DNA of 64,000 bases from Rutidosis leptorrhynchoides (lineage: Eukaryota > Streptophyta > Magnoliopsida > Asterales > Asteraceae), in assembly GCF_046630445.1 (NCBI RefSeq), contig NC_092341.1:220401001-220465000 (forward strand). The letters are read 5' to 3'. Below are positions 11,477-25,880 of the stretch, one piece after another; position 1 is the first letter of the stretch, and each line of letters begins with the position of its first letter. The translations under genes were made by a program, and so were the position numbers. Below the pieces are notes generated by a model. It saw nothing but the letters and a program-made list of their open reading frames with translations, searched no databases and was not told where the DNA came from.

Positions 11477-12187
11477 TGTGACAACTCGGAAATTTCCGAC
11501 CAAATTTAAACTTAATCTTTATATGATTTCGACACGATAAGCAAAGTCTGATAAGTTGAATCTCAAAAATTTTAGAACTACATTCATGTAATCAATTACC
11601 CTTTGACTGTGCTTGACGATTCACGAACATTTATGTGTATATAGACATGTATATATATAATATATAGTTATATTAATTAAAAAAATTATCAAAGTATTAG
11701 ATGTATAATACTTTATGTAAACGTACTTGTTTCAATATATGTTTAATATAATTATCGGCGGAAGTATATGATAATATCAAATGATTGAATTATCAGATAC
11801 ATTGTGATATGATTACGGGTCTCTGTTGAGAGGACCATTATGATTTAAGAAATCTATTCTTTTTAACGGTATTCGGAATAATTGGTAATGTGATTCACAA
11901 GTAAGAACAAAGTGCCAATTAACGAGTGTTAGACAAAAGTTAGTGGAGATTTATGTACATGTTTTACGATAATTTCCTCGTGACTATTGATAAGTTAATT
12001 AGAATGTTTGAGAAGTTAATAACTCTAGTACATACATGAACTATATCAATTTAAGTTTTAAAGTGTAAACGTTATTTGATATTATATTTTCTATTATTTA
12101 AAAGATTTAGAATTTATATATTTATAAACTTTAAATATAATTAGTTTTAAAAAAACTATAGATTATATCGTTAAATAAAGATTTCAA

Positions 12188-12232
<45 letters not shown>

Positions 12233-12647
12233 AATTTCTAAACGATAATATGTATATTTTATAAGTGACAAAATATAATATTTATTTAGTTATATAATTA
12301 ATTGATTATATTTATCTTTCTTATAATAAAGATTTTAAATTTTAAATAATATTATTTAATATATTTTAACAAATATCGAGTAGACAATTTATAGAAGCAA
12401 ATGACCAAAACACTTAAATGATTAAGTTACACTTCGAATGATATAGTTTATGGATGATTTAAGGCTAAATTTCGGCAAAGGTACATGTCGCGAAACGTAA
12501 AGTATAAGTTTTCTAAGCGTACGAAACGTCGTTCGAAAAACCGAAACCGGGACATTAATCGAGAGTCATCGTACAAGTCATCGGAACTAAATTTATAAGT
12601 TAACTATGCACGAGAATATAATATGATATATATATATAATTATATAA

Positions 12648-12736
<89 letters not shown>

Positions 12737-12790
12737 TATTTTAAAACTGTTGGCAGCCATGAAATTATTGGGGATGAGCTGGAGGTGGTT

Positions 12791-12866
12791 GCTCCACGAT
12801 CGCGGAGCTATTACCTACATCAACCTCGTGATCGCGGTGGTGGAGGGTCCAGGACTGGGCTATAAA
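12791..12866 (+). promoter_or_regulatory. Element C LTR promoter: GC palindromes and TATA box
   Basis: GCTCCACGATCGCGGAGC (12791-12808) is a near-perfect palindrome and is followed by CTCGTGATCGCGGTGG (12825-12840). A TATA box in GGGCTATAAAGCTCG sits at 12861-12866, followed by sequence resembling a plant transcription start. These GC-rich modules stand out in AT-rich surroundings and recur in the LTRs or leaders of elements D and E. Confidence 0.6.
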
Positions 12867-12929
12867 GCTCGAACGCGTTCAGTTTCTATTCATTCAAATG
12901 TTTTCAATCTCACGAACTCTCTCTATATA

Positions 12930-14730
<1,801 letters not shown>

Positions 14731-14881
14731 AAAGGATTAAACTATTTTAAAAAGTATTTATTACATTTATATTAATAAATGTAAATTTGAACATATATAT
14801 ATACTGCTTAAAATATATATAATAAATATAACTTATTATTAATATAACATATAAGTTGTTAATATAAAAGGTATATCATAA

Positions 14882-14953
<72 letters not shown>

Positions 14954-15574
14954 GGACCCGTCCTAATCCATCCGGACGAAGTCCACATCGATTATAAACG
15001 ATTTACAATAGTTGGTTACATCGCGAGGTACTTGACCTCTATATGATACATTTTACAAACATTGCATTCGTTTTTAAAAGACAAACTTTCATTTCTTTGA
15101 AAGTTGATGACATGCATACCATTTCATAATGCATCCAACTATAATTGACCTAGTAATAATCTTGATGAACCCAACTACTCGAATGCAACGTCTTTTGAAA
15201 TATGTCATAAATGACTCCAAGTAATATCTTTAAAATGAGCAAATGCACAGCGGAAGATTTCTTTCATACCTGAGAATAAACATGCTTTCAAGTGTCAACC
15301 AAAAGGTTGGTGAGTTCATAGGTTTATCATAAAACAATAAAATTCATCATTTTAATAGACCACAAGATTTAAATGTTATATGGTACAAATGGGCCCGAAT
15401 CTTTTACCCACATGTAATGTACATGCGATATCTTTTAAATACAGTACACCTTTCTCGTGTACGAAATCATCTTTCATAAATCTTAGTAACCGTACACATA
15501 TCTCGTGCACAAAAATAACATACACATAACCTGTGTATAAAATCATTCTCTCGATACATAACATTCACTTCAAC

Positions 15575-15760
15575 TGGTGGCAATTATCATGTCTACATAA
15601 TTCAATGGTGGCAATTATCATGTCCACATAATTCAATGGTGGCAATTATCATGTCCATATAATTCAATGGTGGCAATTATCATGTCCATATAATTCAATG
15701 GTGGCAATTATCATGTCCACATAATTCAATGGTGGCAATTATCATGTCCACATAATTCAA
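15575..15760. repeat. 31-bp tandem repeat, six copies
   Basis: The unit starts TGGTGGCAATTATCATGTCC and continues with an A/T-rich tail to 31 bases. Six near-identical units occur here and four in the other LTR of the same element (23590-23713). Units differ by single C/T changes. Confidence 0.9.
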
Positions 15761-16239
15761 TAATAATTCGCAGAACCTCTGTCTGCATAATAATTCATTC
15801 GAGGAACGTTTTGCTTGTGTCTATCTCGTCAAACATTTATAAAAGCATTTCATGTATTCGCAGTTCAAAATGTATTTCAAAAGCATTTAATAAAGCAGTT
15901 GTAAAAGTAGCGCATGTATTCTCAGTCCCAAAAATGTAAAGAGTAAAAGGGAATCAAATGAACTCACCATACTGTATTTTGTAGTAAAAATACATAGGAC
16001 GACATTTAACAATGCAGGGTTGGCCTCGGATTCACGAACCTATATTATTTGTATATATATTAAAACGTATAATTGTAATCGAATAAATATATATATTATT
16101 ATTAGTGATATAATTTTTGTATTAATATCATATACATGTTAATATATATATTTTATAAACATATTAATATAGTTAGGTTTTGTATTTAATATATTTTTAT
16201 ATAACTATCTTTCGTTTGTAAGATTAATATTTATAATAA

Positions 16240-16879
16240 CACCCGATTAAGGATAACAATAATAATGATAATAGTTTTTAATAATAACAATATTAATAAT
16301 GATAATTATGTTAATAATAGTAATAATGATAACATTAATAATAATCCCTATGATAATAATAAGGATAACAATGATAATAATAGTTATAAATATGATGATA
16401 ATATTAATATTAATAACAATAATAGATTGTATTCTTTTCATAATAATGATAATAATACTCTTAATCATAATACTAATAATAATACTTATTGATAATATTT
16501 ATTAATAACAAAGATGATAATATTATTAATTTTACTACTAATCTTATTTCCAATTTTGATAGTAATATTAATTACTTAATAACAGCAAGAATAAATAACA
16601 ATAATAATGACAATAATAATAATAAAAAAATAGTTTTTACCATCATCATCTTAATATAACCCTAAAATTTATATACTACTTTCATATTTATACAATTATC
16701 ATTATTTTGTCTTTACAATTTATATTATCAACAATAGCAATACTACCGATATTCGTAATCTTAATCATGTAGTAATAATAATAATACTTATTCTAATTAC
16801 TAGTTATTTACTAATAATTAGGATAATAATACCTAGAATAACCATAATAATAACAATAAACAATAACAATAATAATAAT

Positions 16880-16911
<32 letters not shown>

Positions 16912-16920
16912 ATTATAACA
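16240..16920. repeat. Trinucleotide-rich domain (AAT/GAT/AAC) in the B LTR
   Basis: Mosaic of AAT, GAT, AAC triplets ending in a purer AAT run at about 16865-16915. The copy in the other LTR (24190-24900) has a longer terminal AAT run. Poly-Asn or poly-Ile open frames here are not genes. Confidence 0.9.
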
Positions 16921-18820
16921 AATGAAGATAGACTACCTTAGTTTTTTTTTTTTTTTTTTTAAAAACAGCTCAGGTAGAGGCTTGAACCCTCGACCATTAG
17001 CTATCAACCCATACCCACGACCAGCTGAACCATTGTGTCATACACTGTATTTATTTTATTTATTGCATTTCTTCTTCAGTTTTCCTGTCTTCTCCTTCAA
17101 TTCATAATCGCCCAAATCCAATCCACCACTAAACATCATTACTTGTTTGAATTTAAGATGCATTATTGAAATAGAAACGTTCATTGAGTGTTTAATTTAA
17201 TTAAGGTAAAAAGAAAATAACAGAAAAAGATCTGCAACAGCAAATGAAGAACACGTATGAACTCCACATCTGTTCTTGAATTTGAGGACGTTTTAGACCA
17301 CGATTTCAATATGAAATATGTTTTAAATCTTTATTAGAAACTTTCTGTATAATCAATTTGACTGAAAACATTAAAACGAATCCAATTTTTAGGATGAACA
17401 CTTCGTTTGACTTTTGGAATTTAAAGTTTGACTCTGAAATTGAAGCTCGATAGGACGAATTGAATTATGAGACTTTGTGAATAGTTTGAGAAGAAGATTT
17501 CAAACACAACTGCATTTACACATTTTTAAAATTCGTTCGAATTCAAAGTTGTGCAATTTTGAGTTTAAAACAGGGGTGTGTGCTGTGTTCTTCAAAATTT
17601 TCGTTTAATTCTTCAGTTTTTCTTCAAGTGGTATTCGAAGAGTATCATATAGGGGTTATCAAATTTATTTTCCAGCTAGTTGACTTGTTTACCATTTGTT
17701 TTGTAGTCCAGAAATCTCGACAGGATTAATCAAATCAGAGAAAAAGAAAATAATATAAAAATAAAAGAACACAGCCCTAACATAATTTGTTTGATGCTTA
17801 AGTGGATTGGGAATCAATTTGTACGAATGATACAGTTACATATTTAATTTTAGGGATAAAAACACGTTCAGTTACAGTTTGATGGTTACGTGAATTAGAT
17901 TCTGCTTCCAATTCCATATATAAGATTTTATTTATGAATATTATTACTAATTAATAATTAATAATTATATTTACATTAATAATAATAACCTAAATAAATT
18001 AATACAGATTTTCTTATAATATATCTATCTGCATATAACTGTATATATATATTGTATATATATACGTATATATCTATTTCTATATATGCATATCTATTAT
18101 ATTTATATATTTATTTTTATAAATTATAATTAATATTATCAATAAATATAACTAGGATAATAATACTCTTAATAATAATAATACAAACTTATAACAATAT
18201 AATAGTAATAATAATATTACTAATGATAATGATAATAATGATAATGATAATAATGATCATAAGTGTATAACAATAATAATGTTAATAACAATAAAACTAT
18301 TTATACTAATATTAATAATAATAATAATAATATTATCAATAATAATAATATATCAATTTATATCTACCAACCTATTCATACCAATATTCATATTAATTAT
18401 AATTATAAATATAACTATAATTAAGCTTGCATTTATATTTAACATATTAATATTACATTCTATTAATTATGAAATTTTTTTTATTAATTTTATCATGATT
18501 ACATTTATTGAATATTTAATATTTATATATTTTACATATATTACAATATAATTATTTTGTGTTTTATTTTACATATTTGATTCTAGAGTTTCAATTATAG
18601 TTTAATATTCCTAAGCATTGTATATACCTACATATACATATATAGATACATATTTATTTACACACAATGTTCGTGAATCGTCGAGCGCAGTCAAAGGTTA
18701 AATTGAATATATGAAAACAGTTCAAAATTTTTGAGACTTAACATTATAGATTTTGCTTATCGTGTCGATATAATATAAAGATTAAGTTTAAATTTGGTCG
18801 GAAATTCCCGGGTCGTCACA

Positions 18821-18860
18821 GTACCTACCCGTTAAAGAAATTTCGTCCCGAAATTTGAGT
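18821..18860 (-). promoter_or_regulatory. Element B 3' polypurine-side sequence
   Basis: On the minus strand the sequence AAATTTCGGGACGAAATTTC then TTTAACGGGTAGGTAC abuts the LTR start TGTGACGACCC. The same arrangement precedes the 3' LTRs of elements A (45314) and C (30919), so it should contain the primer for plus-strand DNA synthesis. Confidence 0.65.
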
Positions 18861-19899
18861 GAGGTGGTCATGGCTAACAATAAAAATCTTTTCATGACGA
18901 ATATGAGTTGATAAATAGAGTTTTATCATCATTGAGTAATATGGATAAAATAATTCGATTACTCGAAGCGTACGGCTGAAGCTATCACAAAAGAATGAAA
19001 TGAGAAAATAAAGATTTGCCTTAACTTTTGAGGTAGTCACGTTTGAATTCCGAAATTTAAGAGATTTAAAAGAAAATCTTCAAAATCTATATAAGATTCA
19101 GTTCTTCAGTGAATAAGGAAATTAGGATCCTCTTTAATTAAATGTGATCATCTACCTCGATTGCTATGTCTGATATTTTCACTATAAATTTACTTTTTCC
19201 ATTCCATTAGTTTTCACCACTCCTATACTTTCTTCCTCAATTCAAACTTCCAACAGATTTTGAAATACTAAATCCAGTTCAGATCCTTGTACTTATCCTG
19301 ACTATTGTATCTGTCATTCTTATTTTCCCAATACCTCCGGAGGAATCTATGCACTTCTACTATTACCTTGGGGTGATACTATTCTTAATTCTACTGTGTC
19401 TTTATATTGCTATTTGTATTAATATCCATGGTTTGTAACCTCCGTGTTGTTATTGGGCTTTCTATTTTCTCTTATATTTTGGAGCTCTTTGCCTTTTTTT
19501 TTTATTATCTTCTCGACCTCTAGTAAAGCGAGTAACGGTCCAAAATTCGTAAGTATGGAGTTTTGAATGAACATCATGTTCTAAACAGGAAAGAACTTAT
19601 TAGCACGATTTGATTTGTCAAATTACCAGAATCACTGAGAATAGAACTATCAAGAATAAATTTTCTTGATATGTTCAGAAGTTAAGCAGAATGAAAGAGT
19701 TATGTAACATGGCAAATGATGACGTTATGATCTGTGAATCATCATGTCCCATTAGAAACTCAGCATGTCTTAATGTAATATAATCACGTTGATCAAGTGT
19801 CATTATATTATACTAACCCATGCATCAGTTCCCAACATTACTTCAATAACATTCATATTTTAAGCTCGAAAGTTTACAGAATATAGAAACTAACAGTTT

Positions 19900-20241
19900 C
19901 TATATGATGTAACACTGATAACACGAAGAGATTAATGATTTCAGATAAGAATAGTTATGAAAATATCTTCCGAAATATGGAGAATATTTATAATGAAAGA
20001 TACTATGATATCTTCGAATTTCTAATATCGAGGGATGGTGAAGAAAATTTGTCCGCAAGAGTTTGGAGTCAGAAGCAAGGTATTCGCTAAAGATTTCATC
20101 AGAAACAGAATCATCAGGATTCTTAATGTACAAGTTTAGTCCTTGTGATTTGTTCAGAGACTCCTTCGTAGTTTGCTCAATCAGTTTTTCAGTACTAATT
20201 TTTCTATCGATCTTTCCCAACATTCCACTCTTTAATATCAA
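19900..20241 (-). CDS. Conserved retroelement ORF of unknown function (element B copy)
   Basis: A 113-codon open frame in the sense direction of element B. Residues about 13-70 (STEKLIEQTTKE, KSQGLNLYIKNPDDS, IFSEYLASDSK, FLHHPSILEI) match a decayed frame in element C at 29507-29715, with the same order of blocks and conservation of KNP.DS, FSEYLA and FLHHP. I do not recognise the family. Conservation of codon frame in two elements suggests it was once a protein-coding gene of this family. The part after the FLHHP block is less convincing. No signal peptide or membrane segment is evident. Start codon is uncertain. Confidence 0.45.
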   Translation of the reverse strand: MILKSGMLGKIDRKISTEKLIEQTTKESLNKSQGLNLYIKNPDDSVSDEIFSEYLASDSKLLRTNFLHHPSILEIRRYHSIFHYKYSPYFGRYFHNYSYLKSLISSCYQCYII

Positions 20242-20463
20242 ACTTTTGGCCGTTTAGACCATCTACAATTTTGCTGTTTCTTCTGTATTTAATGCTACCA
20301 TATTTGAATCATTGGTTATCAATTCAATGTGGTTTCAAGAGAATTGTGTTTTCAGATGATTAAACACTGATGGTAATATGGTGAAATATAAAAGGTTCCT
20401 CGGTAACAATAAAAGAGCACGCGTATATATCAAGGTTATAATAAGGTTGTTTCAAACAAAAAG

Positions 20464-20540
20464 TCGAAATTAACTTGCTGGAGCTGTGACAAAATTGGCT
20501 AATTGAAAAAAGAGTTGAAATGTTATTTTCGGTAATAACA
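20464..20540 (+). pseudogene. Fossil Ty1/Copia-like gag zinc knuckle, antisense in element B
   Basis: The plus strand reads KSKLTCWSCDKIG, a stop, then LKKELKC, a decayed CCHC zinc knuckle of the 'CWSCGKTGHFKKDC' kind seen in Ty1/Copia gag. It is antisense to element B. The related fragment in element C (28958-29215) is also antisense to its host element, so this is an ancestral insert shared by the family. Confidence 0.55.
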
Positions 20541-21485
20541 ATGCCAAAGGAGCTAGAACAGACACGTGTTAAACGTTTACACAGGTTCCGAGTGTTTTCA
20601 GGTGCATAACTATATGCATCAATCTTTCCTTCCGTAGATGAAGTGCGGTTGGTTCATCCTCTCGATTAAGGTGTTTTTAAGAATCATGAAAGGTTTGAAC
20701 GCAGATTGGAATCGTCAAGAAACAAATGAGGTTTAAGATGAAATCAAGTGGCAAACTTGAAGAAATGTTTAGTTTCATATGTTATAATCAAAATTTTAAT
20801 TCATTTTAATTGTCCAATGTTATTAGTCCACAGTCGATAGTCCACAGTTAACAGTCCAATAATTCATATATAATTTAATATATAATATTCGAATTAATTA
20901 ATACGTATCGTGACCCGTGTACATGTCTTAGACTCGATCACAACTCAAACTATATATATTATTTAAGAATCAACCTCAACCCTGTATAGAGAAATCGATC
21001 ATTACAGCATATAAAGTGTCTATGGTTATTCCAAATAATATATATAGATGCGTCGATATGATATGTCAAAACCTTGTATACTTGTCCCGATATTTAAAGT
21101 GCGTAAAATAAATAACAGAAATTAAATGACGATAAATAAAATTGCGAGAATTAAAATTGCGATAAATAAAATGCGATAAATAAAATGCGGTAAATAAAAG
21201 GTAATACGGAATTAACAGTTAGCTAGGAACAGTTAGCGTGGATTCTTAACAAAATTTCTCATAGTTAATTTATTTGTTTCTAACAAATTTTATTTTGTCC
21301 AATGTTTTCTTCATTATGCCACTTGTTGGATTCTGATAAATCAAAATTCAAATATGAAATTGGATGAAAATGGTTATTCTATGGTGAACGGATTCGTATA
21401 TCGGTGGATGTAAGTAGGATAGTAAATGACTGTTGAATCAGATTCGAAGAATGTACAGTGTAACTTATTAATGCGAAATCTAAAT
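20541..21485. other. Element B internal non-coding sequence
   Basis: No open frame of note. Near 21110-21210 there are several short repeats of an AAATAAAATGCGATAAATAA type. Nothing else recognised. Confidence 0.4.
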
Positions 21486-21491
21486 ATTCCT

Positions 21492-21513
21492 CGGGTATTA
21501 CCTACCCGTTAAA
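21492..21513 (-). promoter_or_regulatory. Internal copy of the polypurine-side motif (element B)
   Basis: On the minus strand TTTAACGGGTAGGTAATACC followed by CG matches the 15-base TTTAACGGGTAGGTA that abuts the 3' LTR. The 17-base core CGGGTAGGTAATACCCG is also an inverted repeat. Equivalent internal copies exist in A and C. Confidence 0.6.
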
Positions 21514-21971
21514 ATATTTTTACCATTAACAATTTGTAAAAAGAATTTTTAATTACAATCTTTATGAAAACATATATACATATATATTTTCTTCAAATGC
21601 AATCATGGATTTAATGAGTTAATATAATATTAAACTCATTTGCTTTTCAGTTTGAGATAGAATAAGTAATCTCTAAAACTATTGGGAACCACATATTCTT
21701 CGTAAAATATTAATGAAGTTATGGATCAATAATTCATCGTTAACTATTGGAAATCACATATTCTTCACAGAATATTTCATCTTCACAGAATATTTCTTCA
21801 ATGAAGTTATGGATCAATACTTCATCGTTCATTGTTGTTGGTACTCCTTGGTATCTATAGTACGTATGATGTTGATACCCGTAGGACAGATTGTGATGTT
21901 AAGGTGTGGGACGAGGATGTTGCTGTTGGTGGTAGCGATGGTACTGTTAGTGTTGCTGATGGTGGTACTGT

Positions 21972-22532
21972 TTACGCTGCTGGTGTTGCTGATGCTGTCG
22001 GTACTGTTGATGGTGACGGTGCTGATGTTGATGGTGCTTGTGGTGCTTGTGATGCCTGTAAATCATGCACCATTCTTGTCAGAGTTTCTATCCTACGCTC
22101 TATCATTTCTATCCACCCACTCATCTGATTCGATAGATCTTGATTATCAATTCAAAGTTCTCTAACTTCTTCTAATATTCCCCTTTGATTGGTATTCGGA
22201 AGTAGAGGTTGAATATTTTCTGAGATTGCAATAAAGCGACCTTCAAGGTGGAAAATTTTGGCAAGAAGGGTGAAAACAGTGTTGCGTATAGGTTCACCGG
22301 TGAGTACATCATTTTCTCCGATGTTAGCAGGTAAGTTTGGTTCACGATAGGGTTCGCATTCTTCATTTCTCCATCGAGTGAGTAAGTCTCGGACCCACCC
22401 CCATCTCCTCCAGAAAGAAAAATAGCTAAATGGTGGAGACACTTCGGGTTCATTGACTTCGAGGTCTACTTCAATATACCTTTCGAAATTGCTTCCAGAA
22501 CTAATGGAATCCAAGCTAGGTGTAGGATCCAT
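21972..22532 (-). pseudogene. Accessory ORF with WGWVR / LTGEP domain (element B copy)
   Basis: Sense to element B. The frame starts ATG at 22532 and runs to TAA at 21972, interrupted by one TGA at 22154-22152, giving about 186 codons. Order: acidic serine-rich N-terminus (1-45), a domain with FWRRWGWVRDLLTRWRNEE, then LTGEPIRNTVFTLLAKI (about 82-98), a short heptad-like helix around the stop, MSGWIEMIERRIETLTRMV, and a Pro/Ala/Ser/Thr-rich tail. Element C encodes a homologue at 26890-27399. No catalytic motif or membrane segment is evident and I do not recognise the family. In both copies the ORF lies several hundred bases after the primer-binding site, where gag would normally be. Confidence 0.65.
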
Positions 22533-22839
22533 GTCTCACGATCAATTAAAGGATTGTTGATACGAAATGATTTTTGGATATTGAATGATATTCTAATTAT
22601 ATATAGAATATCTATACATACTTCCAACGATTCTGTGAATTACGGAGGAAATTAAGGAAACGTGTCAGATAAAGTCTACAGTAACAGATACGCTAAGATA
22701 TGGATTAGCAGATACGCTAAGATATGAATTTTGTCTATACACTAATCATGCAATCAATGCAATAAGATGTGTCTAGACTAAAGATGATAAGCAATTGATT
22801 CTCTAAGAATGATAAGCAGGTAATTTTCGACACGAAATG

Positions 22840-22963
22840 ATAAGCAAAACTTTTGACATGCAGACACGATCGAAGTCCAGACCCACTAATGCATCTAAAC
22901 AACTATCAGTTAGACACACTAATGCAAGACCTGGTTCGCTAAAACCACCGCTCTGATACCAAC
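22840..22963 (-). promoter_or_regulatory. Element B primer-binding site and conserved leader
   Basis: The minus strand after the LTR reads GTTGGTATCAGAGCGGTGG, complementary to the 3' end of initiator methionine tRNA (PBS 22961-22950). It is followed by a leader with two copies of GCATTAGTG(T/G)GTCT and then GGACTTCGATCGTGTCTGC. The same leader follows the PBS of elements C and A. Confidence 0.75.
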
Positions 22964-23589
22964 TGAAAGGACCCGTCCTAATCCATCCGGACGAAGTCCA
23001 CATCGATTATAAATGATTCACAATAGTTGGTTACATTGCGAGGTACTTGACCTCTATATGATACATTTTACAAACATTGCATTCGTTTTTAAAAGACAAA
23101 CTTTCATTTCTTTGAAAGTTGATGACATGCATACCATTTCATAATGCATCCAACTATAATTGACCTAGTAATAATCTTGATGAACCCAACGACTCGAATG
23201 CAACGTCTTTTGAAATATGTCATAAATGACTCCAAGTAATTTCTTTAAAATGAGCAAATGCACAGCGGAAGATTTCTTTCATACCTGAGAATAAACATGC
23301 ATTCAAGTGTCAACCAAAAGGTTGGTGAGTTCATAGGTTTATCATAAAACAATAAAATTCATCATTTTGATAGACCACAAGATTTAAATGTTGCATGGTA
23401 CAAATGGGCCCAAATCCTATACCCACCTGTAATATACATGCGATATCTTTTAAATACAGTACACCTTTCTCGTGTACGAAATCATCTTTCATAAATCTTA
23501 GTAACGGTACACATATCTCGTGCACAAAAATAACATACACATAACCTGTGTATAAAATCATTCTCTCGATACATAACATTCACTTCAAC

Positions 23590-23713
23590 TGGTGGCAATT
23601 ATCATGTCCACATAATTCAATGGTGGCAATTATCATGTCCATATAATTCAATGGTGGCAATTATCATGTCCACATAATTCAATGGTGGCAATTATCATGT
23701 CCACATAATTCAA
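23590..23713. repeat. 31-bp tandem repeat, four copies
   Basis: Same unit as at 15575-15760 but two copies fewer, so copy number has changed since element B inserted. Confidence 0.9.
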
Positions 23714-24189
23714 TAATAATTCGCAGAACCTCTGTCTGCATAATAATTCATTCGAGGAACGTTTTGCTTGTGTCTATCTCGTCAAACATTTATAAAAGCA
23801 TTTCATGTATTCGCAGTTCAAAATGTATTTCAAAAGCATTTAATAAAGCAGTTGTAAAAGTAGCGCATGTATTCTCAGTCCCAAAAATGTAAAGAGTAAA
23901 AGGGAATCAAATGAACTCACCATACTGTATTTTGTAGTAAAAATACATAGGACGACATTTAACAATGCAGGGTTGGCCTCGGATTCACAAACCTATATTA
24001 TTTGTATATATATTAAAACGTATAATCGTAATCAAATAAATATATATTATTATTAGTGATATAATTTTTTTATTAATATCATATACATGTTAATATATAT
24101 ATTTTATAAACATATTAATATAGTTAGGTTTTGTATTTAATATATTTTTATATAACTATCTTTCGTTTGTAAGATTAATATTTATAATA

Positions 24190-24831
24190 ATACCCGATTA
24201 AGGATAACAATAATAATGATAATAGTTTTTAATAATAACAATATTAATAATGATAATTATGTTAATAATAGTAATAATGATAACATTAATAATAATCCCT
24301 ATGATAATAATAAGTATAACAATGATAATAATAGTTATAAATATGATGATAATATTAATATTAATAACAATAATAGATTGTATTCTTTTCATAATAATGA
24401 TAATAATACTCTTAATCATAATACTAATAATAATACTTATTGATAATATTTATTAATAACAAAGATGATAATATTATTAATTTTACTACTAATCTTATTT
24501 CCAATTTTGATAGTAATATTAATTACTTAATAACAGCAAGAATAAATAACAATAATAATGACAATAATAATAATAATAAAAATAGTTTTTACCATCATCA
24601 TCTTAATATAACCCTAAACTTTATATACTACTTTCATATTTATACAATTATCATTATTTTGTCTTTACAATTTATATTATCAACAATAGCAATACTACCG
24701 ATATTCGTAATCTTAATCATGTAGTAATAATAATAATACTTATTCTAATTACTAGTTATTTACTAATAATTAGGATAATAATACCTAGAATAACCATAAT
24801 AATAACAATAAACAATAACAATAATAATAAT

Positions 24832-24892
<61 letters not shown>

Positions 24893-24900
24893 TATTATTA
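24190..24900. repeat. Trinucleotide-rich domain (AAT) in the truncated B LTR
   Basis: Copy of 16240-16920 with a longer uninterrupted AAT run at about 24838-24890. Confidence 0.9.
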
Positions 24901-25880
24901 TAACAAATGAAGATAGACTACCTTAGTTTTTTTTTTTTTTTTTAAACAGCTCAGGTAGAGGATTGAACCCTCGACCATTAGCTATCAAACCATACCCACG
25001 ACCAGCTGAACCATTGTGTCATACACTGTATTTATTTTATTTATTGCATTTCTTCTTCAGTTTTCATGTCTTCTCCTTCAATTCATAATCGTCCAAATCC
25101 AATCCACCACTAAACATCATTACTTGTTTGAATTTAAGATGCATTATTGAAATAGAAACGTTCATTGAGTGTTTAATTTAATTAAGGTAAAAAGAAAATA
25201 ACAGAAAAAGATCTGCAACAGCATATGAAGAACACGTATGAACTCCACATCTGTTCTTGAATTTGAGGACGTTTTAGACCACGATTTCAATATGAAATAT
25301 GTTTTAAATCTTTATTAGAAACTTTCTATATAATCAATTTGACTGAAACATTAAAACGAATCCAAATTTTAGGATGAACACTTCGTTTGACTTTTGGAAT
25401 TTAAAGTTTGACTCTGAAATTGAAGCTCAATAGGACGAATTGAATTATGAGACTTTGTGAATAGTTTGAGAAGAAGATTTCAAACACAACTGCATTTACA
25501 CATTTTTAAAATTCGTTCGAATTCAAAGTTGTGCAATTTTGAGTTTAAAACAGGGGTGTGTGCTGTGTTCTTCAAAATTTTCGTTTAATTCTTCAGTTTT
25601 TCTTCAAGTGGTATTAGAAGAGTATCATATAGGGGTTATCAAATTTATTTTCCAGCTAGTTGACTCGTTTACCATTTGTTTTGTAGTCCAGAAATCTCGA
25701 CAGGATTAATCAAATCAGAGAAAAATAAAATAATATAAAAATAAAAGAACACAGCCCTAACAGAATTTGTTTGATACTTAAGTGGATTGGGAATCAATTT
25801 GTACGAATGATACAGTTACATATTGAATTTTAGGGATAAAAACACGTGCAGTTACAGTTTGATGGTTACGTGAATTAGAT

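Larger units (their letters stand above)
14949..18820 (-). repeat. Element B 3' LTR (complete)
   Basis: Begins TG and ends CA (plus reading). On the minus strand it starts TGTGACGACCCGG, the same start as element C. It carries six 31-bp tandem repeats, two low-complexity domains (about 16240-16920 and 17930-18550) and scattered (TA)n. Its first 2952 bases are repeated at 22964-25880. Short open frames in it are repeat shadows. Confidence 0.85.
14949..25880 (-). mobile_element. Element B: non-autonomous LTR retrotransposon inserted in C
   Basis: In plus orientation its left LTR runs 14949 (TGAAAGGACCCG) to 18820 (GGTCGTCACA), 3872 bases; the right LTR starts at 22964 and is cut at 25880, losing its last 955 bases. 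The primer-binding site TGGTATCAGAGC on the minus strand (22961-22950) adjoins the right LTR and polypurine-side sequence adjoins the left LTR, so the element reads right to left. Internal region 18821-22963 has no gag-pol, but carries the accessory ORFs shared with element C. No target duplication is detectable because the right end is deleted. Confidence 0.85.
22964..25880 (-). repeat. Element B 5' LTR, truncated
   Basis: Matches 14949-17900 closely. It stops abruptly at GAATTAGAT (25880), where the left copy continues TCTGCTTCC, and joins AGATCTATTGGG of the element C LTR. The GAT/AGAT overlap at the junction suggests a microhomology deletion that removed the outer 955 bases of the LTR. 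Confidence 0.85.

Noticed and set aside
15575-15760. Regular 31-bp repeats resembling a CRISPR array
   Set aside because: Head-to-tail units without unique spacers, in a eukaryotic LTR; ordinary tandem repeat.
16247-16505. Poly-Ile and poly-Asn frames, repeated at 24198-24456
   Set aside because: Translations of a triplet-rich low-complexity domain; duplicated only because they lie in both LTRs of element B.
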